Source of the DNA: Aquarana catesbeiana | Lineage: Eukaryota > Chordata > Amphibia > Anura > Ranidae | Reading direction: 5' to 3' | NCBI RefSeq assembly: GCF_042186555.1 | Contig: NC_133326.1 | Location: 691,404,217-691,468,216, forward strand | Length of the DNA stretch: 64,000 bases | Shown here: piece after piece, positions 1 through 8,639 of the stretch | Layout of the letters: each line of letters begins with the position of its first letter | Numbering within the stretch: position 1 is the stretch's first letter | Program-made: the position numbers and the translations under genes | Notes under the pieces: model-generated | Databases searched by the model: none | Told to the model about the DNA's origin: nothing | What the model saw: only the letters and a program-made list of their open reading frames with translations

Positions 1-1866
1 TGGGGGAGATGTGAATATTACAGTGGATATTACAGTGGGGAGATGTGGACATAACAGTGGGGAGATGTGGATATTACAGTGTGGAGATGTAGATATTACA
101 GTGGAGAAATGTGGATATTACAGTGGGGGAGATGTGAATATTACAGTGGATATTACAGTGGGGAGATGTGGACATAACAGTGGGGAGATGTGGATATTAC
201 AGTGTGGAGATGTGGATATTACAGTGGGGGAGATGTGGACATTACAGTGGGGGAGATGTGGACATTACAGTGGGGGAGATGTGGATATTACAGTGGGGGA
301 GATGTGGACATTACAGTGGGGAGATGTGGACATTACAGTGGGGAGATGTGGATATTACAGTGGGGGAGATGTGGATATTACAGTGGGGAGATGTGGATAT
401 TACAGTGGGGGAGATGTGGATATTACAGTGGAGAGATGTGGACATTACAGTGGGGAGATGTGGACATTACAGTGGGGAGATGTGGATATTACAGTGGGGG
501 AGATGTGGATATTACAGTGGGGAGATGTGGATATTACAGTGGGGGAGATGTGGATATTACAGTGGAGAGATGTGGACATTACAGTGGGGGAGATGTGAAT
601 ATTACAGTGGGGAGATGTGGATATTACAGTGGGGGAGATGTGAATATTACAGTGGGGAGATGTGGATATTACAGTGGGGGAGATGTGGATATTACAGTGG
701 GGAGATGTGGACATTACAGTGGGGGAGATGTTGATATTACAGTGGGGGAGATGTGGACATTACAGTGGGGAGATGTGGATATTACAGTGGAAAGATGTGG
801 ACATTACAGTGTGGAGATGTGGATATTACAGTGGGGGAGATGTGGACATTACAGTGGAGAGATGTGGACATTACAGTGGGGAGATGTGGATATTACAGTG
901 TGGAGATGTGGACATTACAGTGGGGGAGATGTGGATATTACAGTGGGGAGATGTGGACATTACAGTGGGGGGAGATGTGGATATTACAGTGGGGGAGATG
1001 TGGACATTACAGTGGGGGAGATTGTGGACATTAAAGTGGGGCAGATGTGGGCATTACAGTGGGGAGATGTGGACATTACAGTGGGGGAGATGTGGACATT
1101 ACAGTGGGGAGATGTGGATATTACAGTTGGGGAGATGTGGACATTACAGTGGGGAGATGTGGACATTACAGTGGGGGAGATGTGGACATTACAGTGGGGA
1201 GATGTGGATATTACAGTTGGGGAGATGTGGATATTACAGTTGGGGAGATGTGGACATTACAGTGGGGGAGATGTGGACATTACAGTGGGGGAGATTGTGG
1301 ACATTAAAGTGGGGCAGATGTGGGCATTACAGTGGGGAGATGTGGACATTACAGTGGGGGAGATGTGGACATTACAGTGGGCGAGATTGTGGACATTAAA
1401 GTGGGGGAGATGTGGGCATTACAGTGGGGAGATGTGGGCATTACAGTGGGGGAGATTGTGGACATTAAAGTGGGGGAGATGTGGGCATTACAGTGGGGAG
1501 ATGTGGACATTACAGTGAGGGAAATGTGGACATTACAGTGGGGGAGATGTGGACATTACAGTGGGGAGATGTGGATATTACAGTTGGGGAGATGTGGACA
1601 TTACAGTGGGGAGATGTGGACATTACAGTGGGGGAGATGTGGATATTACAGTGGGGGAGATGTGGACATTACAGTGGGGAGATGTGGATATTACAGTTGG
1701 GGAGATGTGGACATTACAGTGGGGAGATGTGGACATTACAGTGGGGGAGATGTGGATATTACAGTGGGGAGATGTGGACATTACAGTAGGGAGATGTGGA
1801 TATTACAGTGGGGACATGTGAATATTACAGTGAGGGAGATTGTGGATATTACAGTGGGGGAGATCA
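1..1866. repeat. 22/23-bp minisatellite (GGGGAGATGTGGACATTACA-type unit)
   Basis: About 1.87 kb of head-to-tail units of 22 or 23 bp, each containing GAGATGTGG followed by ATATTACAGT or ACATTACAGT. There are roughly 80 copies, and the array runs off the left edge. Variants (GGGG versus GGGGG, ATATT versus ACATT, and a GAGATTGTGGACATTAAAGT form near 1018, 1288, 1383 and 1454) form a higher-order pattern, so local reduplication has occurred. The unit lacks stop codons in several frames, which produces long but meaningless open frames on both strands. The array stops next to a hAT-type terminus ending at about 2020 and may lie inside that element. Confidence 0.97.
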
Positions 1867-1870
1867 AGTA

Positions 1871-2020
1871 ATTTAAAAGTGTTAATAAACAAAAAGACAA
1901 AAAACTTATTTTTATCTGTCTTGCCTTTTTTTTGTTTTGCTGGTCTGAAAATGATCCGATCCGTGGCTCTGATCCGAGGAATGATCCGAACCGTGAGGTT
2001 TTTGATCCGTTGCACCCCTA
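1871..2020. mobile_element. hAT-type transposon terminus
   Basis: The sequence has repeated GATCCG motifs and ends in GATCCGTTGCACCCCTA. Its reverse complement starts TAGGGGTGCAACGGATC, which resembles the 5'-YAGGGGTGCAAC termini of many vertebrate hAT elements. The opposite end and target duplication are not visible because the minisatellite on the left runs off the window. The minisatellite at 1-1866 is probably internal to this element; that is inference from adjacency. Confidence 0.5.
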
Positions 2021-2094
2021 TCGGATATATATAAATATTGTATAATATCCACTTACTTAGTGTGTGCTATTGACAATAAAGTAACTAAATAAAC

Positions 2095-2450
2095 ATGAGA
2101 GGAAAGTCAGGCAAAGCGGGTAAAGGGGCTCCACCCGCTGCGAGCGCAGGAGGTATTCAGCGTTACACATCAGCAGAGACAAGGATAACAGAAGACGGGC
2201 ACGGTAGTCCTAGGCAGGTAGTCTCAGCACGTACTGGGGCAGGAAAACAAAAAAAATATACTAAAGTAGGAAAGGTGAACGACACATCTGTGGTGCGGCC
2301 AAAAAATGCTGGGAAGATCTCCCAAGGAAACTCCAAAGTACAAAGTGGAGACCAGAAGAAGAAAGGAGGTGTGATTTAAGACCAGAGGAAGTTCAAGCAG
2401 GCATACCTCAAATTAAAGAGATGCTGGCAGAGATGTTGGCTAAAGTTTGA
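2095..2450 (+). pseudogene. unidentified basic ORF fragment with one frameshift
   Basis: An ATG at 2095 opens 94 codons of a Lys/Gly/Ser-rich, low-complexity product (begins MRGKSGKAGKGAPP) that stops at 2377-2379. Shifting frame near 2370 recovers a sensible continuation (DLRPEEVQAGIPQIKEMLAE) to a TGA at 2448-2450, so this looks like one coding unit broken by an indel. The composition would suit the N-terminus of a LINE ORF1 or a transposase, but I do not recognise it. It lies between the hAT terminus and the Ngaro/DIRS-like element. Confidence 0.3.
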
Positions 2451-2773
2451 AATATCATTCAAATAATTTAATTGGTTTTTCCACAAAGAAAATTGAACAA
2501 ACATAAACGTTTACATGGCAGAAACAATATAGCCGATGAGGTAAGATTAGTGAGGCCCGGAACGGAAAGAAAAGAGAAGAGAATAGTGTAGGGCCGGGCA
2601 TGACAGTGTGTCTAGTGATACACCCAGGGTTAAGCTGGCTAGGTTTTGGTGGGGTGGAGACAGCAGGAAACTTTGGGGGGTGCGGTCATATAAGAGGAGG
2701 GGCGTAGCTGGGACGGGGTCAGTTGAGCAGGAAGAGACACGAGGAGGCAGATTTTCTCTGCTCCTCTACAGCT

Positions 2774-4698
2774 ATGGCCGACATCGACGTGATACTCGCT
2801 CGTTTGCGGCAGGCAGCAGCGTCCAGGGGACCGGAGTGGCTACACAGGCAAGTCGCCGGGCTCATTGAAGAGGAAGCGGATCGGCGATCGGAGGTGAGGG
2901 GACTGCCCGTGCGCGGAAGTCGCAACCTCCAGCGCGGTATTCGCCTGGACCCGATGGACGTACGGGTCGCCAGGCACGAAGCCCCAGGGGGGAACTGTCA
3001 GCCCCTCCAGCTAAGAGGAGTCAACCGATGGCCGATGCCAGGCCCGGGAGAAACACACGCCGTGGCCGCGGCGCGGTGGGCGGGGCTACGGGTCAAGATG
3101 GCGCCGCTTCACTGAGTACAGGATCCAGGCGTGCGGAACGATCGGACCCCCCAGCAGCTTTACACGAGCCGAGGGGGGAGGACAGAAGTGAGAGAGGAGC
3201 TGCAGCAGTGCCCAGGGCGGTGAGGAGAAGCATTGCTGACACCGCAGGTGGCAACCGGTCGCCTGGCGGGGAGAGGGACCTCCAGAGGGGCGGACGGAGG
3301 ACTGATCAGGCCGGCCCGGTCTCAGCCATTCCAGGGCGGCATGGAATCCAAGCGGGAAGCGGAGTTGCAGAGGTCGGACGAGTCATGTCTCAGCGGGTGC
3401 ATACGGCCTCCAGTAGGGATGCGCCTGGGGGGCTCACCACGCCGGCAAGCCCACCCCAGGGGGACCGGTCCGAAGACGAGGAGTTGGAAGAAGGTGAGGT
3501 GGAGACACGCCAGCAGGATACGGCGGTGGAAACCAGACCAGCGGCTGTCGGGAGGTCTCCGGGCCAGCCCGGTAAGTCCAGTGATAATGTAGATTTTACC
3601 AATGCTTTACAAAATATATGGGGTGTGGTTAACGCAGGTACGGCAGGGGCAGTAGCCCGACCACCACGGGTGTCGCAGGGCCATGACCACCAAGTGGCGG
3701 GGCAAGGATCCACCAGTTCGGGGCCAGGGGGACAACTGAAGGAGCTGTTGGAGGGCCTGAGGGCGCTAGTGGGACGTTTTGGGCATCAACCTCCTCAGGC
3801 GGCCACGAGCGTAGTACCGCAAGGAACGCAAGGAACTGGCGGGGGTGTGTCATCTGGGGGGGAGGTGGAACCTTCCACGGGGGTGTCTGCTGACAAGACC
3901 CCGGAGTCAGAGGGTGTCAAAGAAAAGCCGGGGGAAAAAGGGGCAACAGAAGCGGCGGGTAGGACGGATATAGTCAGGATTGCAGACGCAGCGAAATGCG
4001 AGGTATATGTCTGCTTTGAAGGCCCGCTGGGTGCGCATCTGGAACAGGAGGTTCGGGAAAAGATCCAAAAAGGGGAATACATGGAAATATTTTCCTTGTT
4101 GCCGTTGGAAAAGTTTAACCTGGACAGGGTTAGGCCTGATGACTCCAAGAAGGAAGATGAGGAGAAGAGGAGGTACAGGTTGATTCCGCGGATGTTTGTC
4201 AATTGGTTACAAGCGTTCGCTATCATGGCCAGCGTCATTGGCGAAAAGAATCCGGAGCATTGCTCTGGGTTGTTTTGTTATATGGATGCTATTGGGGAAG
4301 CACACAGAGTTTATGGCGGAACGGCTTGGCTGCGTTATGACGAGCAGTTCCGACAACGCAGAGCGCTGCGTTGGGACCATAAGGACATCAGCCTTTGGAT
4401 GAGACTTATGTCCTCGGCCAGGGCCTCGCCTCAGTTTTTTCAAGGGGGGGCCGGGGGTACACACTCCTCAGGACTACCGGCCCTCAAGAAATGGGGAGTG
4501 TGTTGGCAATACAACGAAGGAAACTGTAAGTTTGGGGGATCGTGCAAATTCAAGCACGAATGCTCAGGGTGTGGGGGAGCTCACACACTGGCCAGATGCT
4601 TCAAAAAAGGAAAACGTACCGGGGAGCCTGGTAACAAGAGGGATGACGTCGGTGAAGGTGGAAAGGATGCTGCCTTTCCTAAGTTAGTATCCGGATAG
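2774..4698 (+). pseudogene. gag: Ngaro/DIRS gag-like protein, one frameshift
   Basis: A structural nucleic-acid-binding protein of the element. The likely start is the ATG at 2774 (MADIDVILARLRQAAASRG), with the frame open to about 2880. Sense then continues one frame over (SQPPARYSPGPDGRTGRQ region) and stays open to the stop at 4696-4698. One indel between about 2869 and 2890 therefore separates the first 35 codons from about 600 more. The middle is low-complexity and Gly/Pro/Arg/Glu-rich. The C-terminal third has a conserved globular segment (FVNWLQAFAIMASVIGEKNP) and ends with a CCCH-type zinc knuckle, C-x7-C-x5-C-x3-H, starting at 4501, followed by a second Cys/His cluster (CSGCGGAHTLARC). 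The end overlaps the start of the RT frame by 11 bases. GC content is higher than in the surrounding DNA. Confidence 0.75.
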
Positions 4699-6256
4699 GG
4701 AAGCGGCATCGCTGATTACCGCAGGTTTTCGGGAGGGGTTCAAAATACCATGTGCCTTGGAGGTGGTTCCCCCTATGGCACGGAACTTGAAATCAGCGTT
4801 GCAACACCCTAGGGTGGTGGGAGAAAAATTGGCAAAAGAAGTGGCATTAGGCCGCATGGTAGGGCCATTCGCGGAAAAGCCGTTACCGGATTTGGTGGTG
4901 TCCCCACTGGGAGTGGTGCCCAAAAAAGAGGCGAATAAGTTCCGACTAATTCACCATTTATCCTTTCCAAAAGGGGGCTCGGTCAATGATTTCATTGACC
5001 CTGATGCCTGCGCTGTGTCCTACACTTCCTTTGATGCTGCGGTGCAGTGGGTTAGGAGGTACGGACAGGGGGCACTCATGGCAAAATCTGACATAGATGC
5101 GGCGTTTCGGCTACTTCCAGTGCATCCGGACAGCTTTAGGCTACTGGGTTGCCACTGGCAAGAACAGTTTTACGTCGATAAATGTTTGCCCATGGGTTGC
5201 TCCATTTCTTGCGCCATGTTTGAGGCGTTCAGTTCCTTTTTGGAGTGGGTGATTAGGGATGTGTCGGGGCTGGACTCGGTTATCCATTACTTGGATGACT
5301 TCCTTTGTATAGGTCCTCCTTCCTCCAGTGTGTGTGCGATTTTATTGTCAACGTTGCAGCACATTGCAGGAAGGTTCGGAGTGCCACTGGCAGCCGAAAA
5401 GACGGAAGGCCCGACAACCGAAATTAGTTTTCTGGGTATAGTAATTGACTCCATAGCAATGGAATGCAGATTGCCGCACGGAAAGTTAGTGGATTTACAG
5501 AAGGAGATCCGGGAGATTCATGGAATGCGGAAGGTGCAGTTGCGGACACTGCAGTCGTTGCTAGGTAAGCTAAATTTCGCTTGTAGGATCATACCCATGG
5601 GTAGGGTGTTTTGTCGGAGGCTGTCAGCAGCCACGGCGGGAGTAAAAGCCCCCACTCATTTTGTCAGGCTGACGCGGGAACATCGGGAGGACCTGAAGGT
5701 ATGGTATCAATTCCTGTCAGTGTACAACGGAAGATCAGTGTGGATGTCAGGTCCGGTAAGTAACTTCGATGTGGAACTGGTTACGGACGCGGCGGGTTCT
5801 ACAGGTTACGGGGCATATTTTCAAGGGCAATGGAGCGCGGGACCGTGGCCACAATCATGGGTGAAAGCGGGGTTTCTTCGGAACCTGGTACTGCTGGAAC
5901 TGTTTCCAGTGGTGCTGGCTATGGAGTTATGGGGGCGGTCCTGCCAGAATTTAAAGTTGAGACTTAATTGTGACAACATGGGGGTTGTGCAGGTGGTCAA
6001 TCGCATGTCAGCGTCTTCCCAACCTGTCATCAGGCTGATGCGACAGTTGGTACTGCGGTGCTTGCAATTGAATACCTTTATATATGCTGTACACATACCA
6101 GGGATTGACAATACACTGGCTGATTCGCTGTCTCGCTTTCAGTGGGACAAGTTCAGGGAATTAGCCCCGACAGCAGAAATGGAAGGGATTCCTTGCCCGG
6201 AGTGGATCTGGGAGCTGGCATTGGAGTCGCCGCAGGATGGATCCAGCAGTCAGTGA
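4688..6256 (+). CDS. Ngaro/DIRS reverse transcriptase-RNase H polyprotein
   Basis: This copies the element RNA into DNA and removes the RNA strand. The frame opens at 4688, directly after a TAG, and reads YPDREAASLITAGFREGF, so the region upstream of the first ATG-type codon is coding and is probably reached from gag by frameshift. Visible RT motifs are VVPKKEANKFRLIHHLSFPK, SDIDAAFRLLPV with the first catalytic Asp, LPMGCSISCAMFEAF, and HYLDDFL at 5285-5305 with the Asp pair. RNase H follows, with all four acidic residues visible in context: TDAAGSTGYGA, LLELFPVVLA, NCDNMGVVQ and NTLADSLSR. The frame is uninterrupted for about 522 codons, typical of DIRS-order RT-RH. It overlaps the recombinase frame by about 115 bp. 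It is the best-preserved part of the element and may be catalytically intact. Confidence 0.9.
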   Translation, partial: YPDREAASLITAGFREGFKIPCALEVVPPMARNLKSALQHPRVVGEKLAKEVALGRMVGPFAEKPLPDLVVSPLGVVPKKEANKFRLIHHLSFPKGGSVNDFIDPDACAVSYTSFDAAVQWVRRYGQGALMAKSDIDAAFRLLPVHPDSFRLLGCHWQEQFYVDKCLPMGCSISCAMFEAFSSFLEWVIRDVSGLDSVIHYLDDFLCIGPPSSSVCAILLSTLQHIAGRFGVPLAAEKTEGPTTEISFLGIVIDSIAMECRLPHGKLVDLQKEIREIHGMRKVQLRTLQSLLGKLNFACRIIPMGRVFCRRLSAATAGVKAPTHFVRLTREHREDLKVWYQFLSVYNGRSVWMSGPVSNFDVELVTDAAGSTGYGAYFQGQWSAGPWPQSWVKAGFLRNLVLLELFPVVLAMELWGRSCQNLKLRLNCDNMGVVQVVNRMSASSQPVIRLMRQLVLRCLQLNTFIYAVHIPGIDNTLADSLSRFQWDKFRELAPTAEMEGIPCPEWIWELALESPQDGSSSQ

Positions 6257-7076
6257 GTAAGTCAACTTGGATGGCCTATATGAAGGTATGGAGAGAATGG
6301 GAGGGTCTACGGCAAGAAGCTGGGGTGGACAAGGATGGGATTGAGGTTCGATTGCTGGTCTTGTATTTTGTGTCCAGAAATATGGAAAACGGGGTGGCGG
6401 TGTCTTCTATTGAAAAGAAGATGGTGGCTTTGTCATTCCTTTTCAAGCTAAAAAGGGGGGAGGATTGGACTAAAGATTTTTGGGTTAGGCAAGCCATCAA
6501 AGGGTACAAGAGAGGGCAAGGAAGAAAAGATAAAAGAAGGCCTGTCACTTTTGCAAACCTGGTGTCCATTTGTGGGCAGTTAAGGTCAATATGTTCTTCA
6601 AGTTATGAATGTTTGCTGTTTACGGCAGCCTTTTCGTTAGCGTTTTTTGGGGCGTTCAGAATTGGGGAATTGGTTAGCCCGGCACGGGGGGATGCGGGTG
6701 GCATTCTGGTGCAGGACGTTAGGTCGCACGGAGATAAAGTGTGTTTGAGACTGCGAAGGTCAAAAACCGATCAGACGGGGAAGGGGGTGGATGTATGGTT
6801 GTACGCTCTGCCAGGATCCACGGTATGCCCGGTAAGGGCGGTCGAGGAACTGGCGCAGGTAAGGCCGCTGGGTGAAGGGCCATTTTTGCGTCATGAGGAC
6901 GGGTCTTATTTATCAAAATTTCAATTTGTAGCAGTGTTTAGAAAATGTTTGATGAAGTTGGGTTTGGATGGGAAGGCTTACGCTTCACACTCCTTCCGCA
7001 TTGGGGCGGCTACTGAAGCTGCCAGATGTGGGTTGGATGAGGCAGCCGTTATCTTGGTTGTGATCTTTTCATTGCA
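6142..7076 (+). pseudogene. Ngaro/DIRS tyrosine recombinase, C-terminal tyrosine region not found
   Basis: This enzyme would insert the circular DNA intermediate. The conserved core starts with SVSKSTWMAYMKVWREWEGL, typical of DIRS-order recombinases, and continues through VSSIEKKMVALSFLFKLKRG. Catalytic residues visible are Arg of AFRIGELV (6658-6660), Lys of RRSKTDQTG, and His and Arg of SHSFRIGAAT (6988-6999). After GLDEAAV the expected GRW...Y block with the nucleophilic Tyr is absent. The frame continues as ILVVIFSLQGEVLHAS and drifts into out-of-frame sequence of the hydrolase module, ending at 7224. A pyrimidine-rich TTTTCATTGCAG at about 7066-7077 resembles a splice acceptor. Either the tyrosine segment was deleted, or it lies in an exon structure I cannot see. 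The frame overlaps the RT-RH end. Confidence 0.75.
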
Positions 7077-7670
7077 GGGGGAGGTGCTCCACGCCTCGTC
7101 TGGATTCTTGGGCACTCTTATGTGTGTTGGTGGGCCAGGAGAGGTGATGCGAGACCGGACGGGCGGCAGCTGGGAGTATCGAGGAGAGAGGCATACATCA
7201 GGTGGCTGGGGAGACCGGGTATGATGTGGGGTAGAGTGGTCACGGAAGTGGAGCGTTATGCGTGGTTGGACAGACCACCTGATGTGTTGGTGATTCATGC
7301 AGGAGGGAATGATTTAGGGGTACGCACGGTAAGAGACATACTAGCAAGTGTTAAGTCGGATTTGCTATATATCCGCACGGTTTTTCCCAATACTCTGCTG
7401 TTATGGTCCGACATGGTGGCACGCACCACCTGGCGGATGGCAAGGTCTGTGGAACGGCTGAACAAGGCACGTATTCGCATTAACAAAGTGGTGGACAGGT
7501 TTTTGGTGAAACAAGGGGGCATGGTGATAAGGCATAGAGAGCTGGAAATTAATGTAGGCCTTTATTTACGCAGGAATGGTGTTCACCTCACGGACGTGGG
7601 GATTGATCTGTGGACCATGGGGCTGCAAGAGGGAGTCCAAAGGGCACTGAGTGTGTGGAGGGGCCCTTAA
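7041..7670 (+). CDS. SGNH/GDSL-type hydrolase domain of the Ngaro-like element
   Basis: A hydrolase-like module found downstream of the recombinase in vertebrate Ngaro elements; its substrate in retrotransposition is unknown. The frame is open from 7041 to a TAA at 7668-7670. Block I is RLVWILGHSYVCWWARRG, with the candidate Ser at 7116-7118. Block III is VLVIHAGGNDLG, with Gly and Asn at about 7302-7310. The last block is RRNGVHLTDVGIDLW, where the usual D-x-x-H appears as N-G-V-H because of AAT at 7575-7577; that substitution would weaken or abolish catalysis. No good ATG precedes block I, so it is probably translated as a C-terminal extension of the recombinase, by splicing at the acceptor-like CAG at about 7077 or after a lost junction. 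SGNH domains also occur in CR1 ORF1, but the placement here favours Ngaro. Confidence 0.75.
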   Translation, partial: GSRYLGCDLFIAGGGAPRLVWILGHSYVCWWARRGDARPDGRQLGVSRREAYIRWLGRPGMMWGRVVTEVERYAWLDRPPDVLVIHAGGNDLGVRTVRDILASVKSDLLYIRTVFPNTLLLWSDMVARTTWRMARSVERLNKARIRINKVVDRFLVKQGGMVIRHRELEINVGLYLRRNGVHLTDVGIDLWTMGLQEGVQRALSVWRGP

Positions 7671-8639
7671 GGATAAGGTTTCATCCTTTCGGGCTGTGGC
7701 TGTGTTTTTCTGTTGGTCGGTGACGGTAGCGGTAAACAAATGTGGTAAAAAGGGGTGGGGGGTCATCGATAGTATGGCCCCTCCGGTGTATTCCCGAAAT
7801 GGAATACCGGTATGGTTACACTGCGGGCAAGGGGTTGTCTCCGAGCGGTACAACTGGAGGCCTATCAAGTTGGAAATGGTTCCCGCGTGTATGGTTTGAT
7901 ATGTGGTAAAAGTGTGTAGCTCCGTCATTGACCAACAGAGTGCAGTTAATAATATGTTGTTTGCACTGAAGTTATATGTTATTTATATATTTATTGGAGT
8001 TATTTATTCAGTTTGTTTAATAAATAGGCTGTTATGGCCATTTTATACTCCAATAGATTGGTGTGGTCTCGTTAATTAAAATAAAGGGAAAAGGGGTTGG
8101 AGTAAAATGGTGTAGCAGTAAGAGTAAATAAGTGGGTACATCTGGAATACACTTGTCAAGTGCAGAATCAGAGCAATCAATGGTTATTGCGTAATACGTA
8201 GGAACTATGAGATCGTCAAATTGTAAGATAACCCATTAAGTTGTATATATTATCTTCAGGAGGAGTGACCCCGCTCCCCGAACACCCCCTTTTGGGACCA
8301 TACTGTGTCTAGGGCAACCCCCCTGAGTATTTAACCTTTCATTCAAATATTGTTTATTGGTTTTCTCTTCCGTCTGCAAAGGACTAATAATTGCATACCT
8401 ACAATATAAAATAAGATGACCAGATGATTCCCTGCTTTTGCTATCAACAGTTGGATACTGCACAAGGTGAGACAAAGTTGTTACTATTAGCTCATCTTTG
8501 AAAACAAGGTAGTACCCACCTTTGCCTGATAAATGCACTTAGCTAAGGACTGCAGTATATATTGTATATATTTCAAGACCATATATTATCTATGAACAGT
8601 GGATGTGTAGGTGCCATCTATGCATCCTTAAAATATTTG
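7671..8639. other. non-coding stretch: 3' part of the Ngaro-like element and unassigned AT-rich DNA
   Basis: No convincing gene is visible. The sequence to about 8130 is taken as the 3' untranslated and terminal region of the upstream element. From 8130 to 8640 it is AT-rich and unassigned. A 100-codon open frame on the - strand (8236-8538) has no recognisable motif and is not called. Confidence 0.4.

Larger units (their letters stand above)
2451..8130 (+). mobile_element. Ngaro/DIRS-like tyrosine-recombinase retrotransposon
   Basis: Gag-like, reverse transcriptase-RNase H, tyrosine recombinase and SGNH-hydrolase modules lie in that order on the + strand, in overlapping or adjacent frames. 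This order, and the use of a tyrosine recombinase instead of a DDE integrase, define the DIRS order. An SGNH hydrolase, rather than the methyltransferase domain of DIRS1, points to the Ngaro branch as known in vertebrates. Both outer limits are uncertain: I could not confirm the split direct repeats expected of Ngaro. The 3' side (7671-8130) is non-coding and AT-rich, with a small inverted repeat (TTGGAGT..AAAATGG) at about 8036-8116. A 14-bp match (GGACGGGGTCAGTT) exists between 2713-2726 and 8727-8740, but its meaning is unclear. Confidence 0.85.

Noticed and set aside
11..1871. Several long open frames on both strands (up to 442 codons).
   Set aside because: They are translations of a 22/23-bp minisatellite; the unit simply lacks stops in these frames, and there is no domain or start context.
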